Origin: Berkiella sp964606325
GTDB taxonomy: Bacteria > Pseudomonadota > Gammaproteobacteria > Berkiellales > Berkiellaceae
Direction: 5' to 3'
NCBI GenBank assembly: GCA_964606325.1
Contig: CAZSGE010000087.1
Span: 1-8,951, forward strand
DNA: 8,951 nt
In this document: piece after piece, positions 5,668 through 8,951 of the stretch
How positions within the stretch are numbered: position 1 is the first letter of the stretch
Layout: each line of letters opens with the position of its first letter
Notes under the pieces: model-generated
Told to the model about the DNA's origin: nothing
Databases searched by the model: none
Seen by the model: only the letters and a program-made list of their open reading frames with translations
Made by a program: the position numbers and the translations under genes

Positions 5668-8157
5668 TTAGTTCAGCCTTTTACCATTGTTTTGATCATC
5701 ACTTTTCTTGCGAGAAAAGGTGCTTTGGGTCGCATGCGCTTTTCCGGTGAGTTCTTCATAGGAAAAATCATCCACGCCAATCACAGCTTGCACAAGCAGA
5801 TGCAGTTCATGCAGATCGTTTGCTTCGTGCTCATTGATGATTTTCGCTTTTAGGGCAGCATCAATGGTATGTGAAAATGGCCCCTGTGCTAGATCGCTGC
5901 TTTTTTGTGCGTCATATAGTCGCTTTAAAATAGGACCTAATCGAGTGGTTTCTTGGAAAGCTTTATTTAAAATGGCAATGGCATCATTTTCCATAGTGGA
6001 AATAAAAATATTTCCGCCTAAGCGCGTTCTTGCATCATTAGCAGTGGAGAGGAGCTCAGTAATTTCTTTATTGAGCTTATCCATGGGGGAATGATGCGGT
6101 AAACCTAGCGGCATCACTAGTGCTCTTAATCCCATTCGCACAGCTTTATTCGGCAAATTACGCAGTAGCTCATTCATGGTTTGCCAATAGTGCATTAAGC
6201 AATAATCCAAGGACCATTTCACTAAGCTAATATCTGTTTCATTTTGTCCCTGATCTTGATATCGCTTTAATATGGCTGACATCATATACATCATAGAAAG
6301 TAAGTCACCCAGTCTTGCTGAAATGGATTCTTTAAACTTTAACTTGCCACCCAGCAACGCCATAGAGATATCGGCCACCAAAGCGAAAGCACTACTTGCT
6401 CGGGTTAATTCTTGGAAATAACCTTTAGTGGCATTCGCTACGGGGCTTTGTGCAAATTTCGAAAACGTGATGCCATGGAAAAAGGCACGGGCTGCATTAG
6501 AAAGGGTGTAACTGATATGTTGACCCAAATAATGTTCAAAGTCTTGCATATTGTCATGCTGCAACGATTGCATTTCTTTTAAAATAAAAGGATGACATCT
6601 GATTGCGCCTTGTCCAAATATAATCATACTGCGCGTCAAGATATTTGCCCCTTCTACGGTAATGCCAATCGGGACGCCCTGATAAGCGTTGGCAAGATAA
6701 TTATTCGGACCCATCATAATCCCTTTGCCGCCATGGACATCCATCGCATCATTAGCAATTTTTCGTCCTAATTCGGTGACATGATATTTGGCTATCGCGC
6801 CAGGGACGGATGGTTTTTCACCTGCATCAATCATCGCAACGGTTAAACAACGAACCGCTTCTGATATATAAGTAAAGGCACCAATTCGTCCGAGTGCTTC
6901 TTGGATCCCCTCAAATGAGGCAAGAGCAGTTTTAAATTGACGACGAATGCGGCAATACGCTCCTGCTGATAAAGCTGCGACTCTGGCGCCACCTACGCTT
7001 GATGAAGGTAAGGAGATTGCACGACCGGTTGATAAGCACTCTACGAGCATGCGCCAACCGTGCCCTGCCATGCTGGGGCCACCAATAATCCAATCAAGAG
7101 GAATAAAGACGTCTTTACCTTGTGTGGGACCATTTTGAAATGGAATGGTTAGTGGTAAATGCCTTCTGCCAATGGTGATACCTGGCGTTGTCGTTGGGAT
7201 AAGCGCGCAGGTAATGCCAAGTTCTTTTTTCCCACCTAATAAGGAATCGGGATCTTGCAGTTTAAACGCAAGCCCCAAGATTGTTGCAATGGGTGCTAGC
7301 GTGATATAGCGCTTATTCCAATTGAGTTTAATGCCAGTGATTTCTTTGCCTTCAAACATCCCCTTACAAATTACCCCGGTATCAGGAATGCTACCCGCAT
7401 CTGAGCCAGCGTCAGGGCCAGTTAAAGCAAAGCAAGGAATTTCCTCCCCTCTGGCGAGTCTAGGAAGATAATAATCACGCTGGTCTTGCGTGCCATAATG
7501 TAATAACAATTCAGCCGGACCTAATGAGTTTGGTACCGCAATCGTCGAAGCCAAGGTTAAGCTACGACCGGCAACTTTGGCTAGGATTTCTGAATGCGCG
7601 AAGGCTGAGAATCCTTTACCACCGTATTTTTTGGGGATAATAAAAGCAAAAAATCCTTCTTCTTTAAGGTAGCGCCAAACATTTTCTGGTAAATCATATT
7701 GATAGTGTGTGACTTCCCAGTCATTTATCATTTCACATAGGGAATTGACTTGGTTTTCCATAAAGGATTGTTCTTCTTCGCTCAGCTTTGGCGCTGGCAT
7801 GGTAAGTAACTTTTCCCATTGTGGGCTACCTGCAAATAATTCTGCATCCCAGCCAACAGTACCTGCTTCGAGCGCGACTCTTTCAGTCTCGGACATGTTA
7901 GGCAAAGTATTTTTCATGCCTTCAAAGGCAGGATTAATAATATAGCGTCTACGGTACACGGGGTTATTTAACAAAAAGGCAGTGCCAGCAAATGCAACCC
8001 AAAAAAGCACAAGCCAGAACCAATGTAACTCAGAAAATAGGGTGGTGACTAAAAGGCCGGCACCAATCGCAATGGTTGTTGTTATCAATTGTGCACGCAC
8101 AAAAGCCAGTGCTATTAAACCGCCAAGCCAGAAAATTAACCAAAGCAAGGTGCTCAT
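5668..8157 (-). CDS. fadE: Acyl-CoA dehydrogenase FadE
   Basis: FadE catalyses the first, FAD-dependent oxidation of acyl-CoA to trans-2-enoyl-CoA in beta-oxidation. The 829-residue product is collinear with E. coli FadE (814). It begins with hydrophobic segments (about 2-20, 24-42 and 46-64) that should tie it to the inner membrane. The dehydrogenase core follows, with YGTQDQRDYYLPRLARGEEIPCFALTGPDAGSDAG spanning about 221-255, FQNGPTQGKDVFIPLDWIIGG at 340-360 and AMDVHGGKGIMMG at 471-483. ITVEGANILTR (499-509) has E502 in the position of the catalytic glutamate of the family, by analogy to MCAD YEGT. A long C-terminal region matches the bacterial DUF1974-type extension. ATG at 8157 has GGGAG five bases upstream. 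No damage is seen. The tail ends in a polar Lys/Asn-rich stretch. It converges on the repeat-tailed gene. Confidence 0.97.
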   Translation of the reverse strand: MSTLLWLIFWLGGLIALAFVRAQLITTTIAIGAGLLVTTLFSELHWFWLVLFWVAFAGTAFLLNNPVYRRRYIINPAFEGMKNTLPNMSETERVALEAGTVGWDAELFAGSPQWEKLLTMPAPKLSEEEQSFMENQVNSLCEMINDWEVTHYQYDLPENVWRYLKEEGFFAFIIPKKYGGKGFSAFAHSEILAKVAGRSLTLASTIAVPNSLGPAELLLHYGTQDQRDYYLPRLARGEEIPCFALTGPDAGSDAGSIPDTGVICKGMFEGKEITGIKLNWNKRYITLAPIATILGLAFKLQDPDSLLGGKKELGITCALIPTTTPGITIGRRHLPLTIPFQNGPTQGKDVFIPLDWIIGGPSMAGHGWRMLVECLSTGRAISLPSSSVGGARVAALSAGAYCRIRRQFKTALASFEGIQEALGRIGAFTYISEAVRCLTVAMIDAGEKPSVPGAIAKYHVTELGRKIANDAMDVHGGKGIMMGPNNYLANAYQGVPIGITVEGANILTRSMIIFGQGAIRCHPFILKEMQSLQHDNMQDFEHYLGQHISYTLSNAARAFFHGITFSKFAQSPVANATKGYFQELTRASSAFALVADISMALLGGKLKFKESISARLGDLLSMMYMMSAILKRYQDQGQNETDISLVKWSLDYCLMHYWQTMNELLRNLPNKAVRMGLRALVMPLGLPHHSPMDKLNKEITELLSTANDARTRLGGNIFISTMENDAIAILNKAFQETTRLGPILKRLYDAQKSSDLAQGPFSHTIDAALKAKIINEHEANDLHELHLLVQAVIGVDDFSYEELTGKAHATQSTFSRKKSDDQNNGKRLN

Positions 8158-8327
8158 TTTCGCTCCCTAAAAATACCCAACTCAAAGATTAGTAAACTAT
8201 CTCGCAAAGACACAGTGAGCGTCAAGAATGTTTGTAATTTTGCGCCATAATCATCATCATGTTGCTAACCGACATCCACTATTTTTTATTAGTTTTTACA
8301 CTCACTTATAGATGAGATCATAACACT
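8158..8327. promoter_or_regulatory. Divergent intergenic region fadE / DUF945 gene
   Basis: This 170-bp AT-rich gap serves both genes. Besides the fadE promoter it holds TTTACA-17-TCATAA (about 8295-8323) on the + strand, a weak candidate promoter that would leave almost no leader before the ATG at 8328. TATAGA (about 8308-8313) is an alternative -10. No long inverted repeat or small ORF of note is present. Confidence 0.35.
8196..8225 (-). promoter_or_regulatory. Predicted sigma-70 promoter of fadE
   Basis: On the minus strand TTGACG (8225-8220) is followed after 18 bases by GATAGT (8201-8196), about 38 bases ahead of the fadE ATG. The -35 matches consensus at five of six positions and the -10 at four. 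I found no clear FadR-type (AACTGGTCNGACCAGTT-like) operator nearby. Confidence 0.45.
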
Positions 8328-8951
8328 ATGAAACGTAAAATAGCGATTTATATCGTTTTGATTTGTACGCTCTTAGGCAGCGCGCCCTACTTAACTGGGA
8401 TGTTAGCGCAAACCAAATTTATCGATGTGATAAGCCTGCTGAATGAAGTGGAAACTGTTCCTGCTACAGTGACCTTGCTTGAGTATCATCGTGGCTGGCG
8501 TAAATCGACAGCCAAAACTCAAGTGACGATTTATAGCGATCGAGGAAACAAGCTTAAAGAGTATCGTCTTGTTTTTAATCACGATATTCGTCACGGCCCC
8601 TTTGTTCAGTTGTTAGATGATAATTGGAAGCTGTGGGAATTCGCTAGAGCGGTTATTTTTTCAAAATTAGAGTTATCACAAGAGGCTGAAAAAATACTAC
8701 TCGCAGAAGTGGGACAAACACATTTGCTTGGGCTAAGTGGTATATTCGCCATCAACGGTGAAGTGAAAATTATCGCTACAGGTCCACAAATCAAATTAAA
8801 AGAGCATGCTGGCACCGACCGTGTTGCTTTCAAGGGAATCAATGGTGAGTGGATCATTAGCTCTGATATGAAAGAAATTAAAGGCGCAGTAGTTTTGCCA
8901 GGTATGGACTTTGATTTAGAAGGTTCCCAATTATTGGCAAGCAACTTAAAC
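8328..8951 (+). CDS. DUF945 (YdgA-like) exported protein, 3'-truncated by window edge
   Basis: The frame opens at ATG 8328 and runs without a stop to the last base: 208 codons of a family usually near 450-500 residues. The product begins MKRK followed by a hydrophobic core (about 5-24), a signal peptide or N-terminal anchor. YHRGWRKS (53-60) and HGPF (89-92) match the conserved N-terminal motifs of the E. coli YdgA/DUF945 family (YHRGVFSS..., HGPF). The remainder is alternating polar/hydrophobic beta-type sequence (GEVKIIATGPQIKLKEH, GEWIISSDMKEIKGAVVLPG), as expected of an envelope protein. The function of the family is poorly known. Only weak Shine-Dalgarno matches (GATGAGA) precede the ATG; the signal sequence supports this start over the internal ATG at codon 25. 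It is divergent from fadE. Confidence 0.82.
   Translation, partial: MKRKIAIYIVLICTLLGSAPYLTGMLAQTKFIDVISLLNEVETVPATVTLLEYHRGWRKSTAKTQVTIYSDRGNKLKEYRLVFNHDIRHGPFVQLLDDNWKLWEFARAVIFSKLELSQEAEKILLAEVGQTHLLGLSGIFAINGEVKIIATGPQIKLKEHAGTDRVAFKGINGEWIISSDMKEIKGAVVLPGMDFDLEGSQLLASNLN

Noticed and set aside
5530..5853. Plus-strand ORF spanning the end of the repeat-tailed gene and the end of fadE
   Set aside because: It overlaps two well-supported genes and shows no recognisable protein features.
8606..8944. Minus-strand ORF of 112 codons near the window end
   Set aside because: It is antisense to the DUF945-type reading frame, which carries the signal peptide and family motifs YHRGW and HGPF.

Overview
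This window reads as a chromosomal segment of a gammaproteobacterium of moderate-to-low GC content (low 40s percent by eye). FadD, FadE and the three Min proteins all resemble their Escherichia coli counterparts along their whole visible length. The lineage below class cannot be fixed from the sequence; a Legionellales-like or similar low-GC gammaproteobacterium is a guess. There are no transposases, phage genes, tRNAs, rRNAs or CRISPR arrays.

Layout, left to right. (1) Bases 1-1254 (+) hold the C-terminal three quarters of the long-chain acyl-CoA synthetase gene fadD, cut by the window edge. (2) Bases 1255-1409 are a non-coding stretch with three adjacent hairpins, between the convergent fadD and minE. 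(3) Bases 1410-3333 (-) are the division-site operon minC-minD-minE. minD starts at TTG, and minD and minE overlap by 4 bp. (4) Bases 3334-3554 are a divergent promoter region with a good sigma-70 promoter for min and several perfect dyads. (5) Bases 3555-5648 (+) encode a 697-residue single-pass membrane protein. It has a signal peptide, an exported beta-rich region, an Ala/Lys-rich helix, one membrane segment, and a tail of 13 KPEVEA-type repeats encoded by 18-bp tandem repeats. (6) Bases 5668-8157 (-) are fadE, the membrane-associated acyl-CoA dehydrogenase, ending 19 bp from the previous gene. (7) Bases 8158-8327 are a second divergent promoter region. (8) Bases 8328-8951 (+) are the 5' part of a DUF945/YdgA-like exported protein gene, running off the window end.

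How the genes work together. FadD activates fatty acids and FadE does the first oxidation of the beta-oxidation cycle, so the window carries two steps of one pathway on either side of the Min system. MinC, MinD and MinE form the inhibitor, membrane ATPase and topological-specificity set that places the division septum. The least understood gene is the repeat-tailed membrane protein divergent from minC. Its layout (exported domain, one membrane span, acidic cytoplasmic repeats) recalls polar organisers of the FimV/HubP type, without visible homology. It is the best candidate here for undescribed biology.
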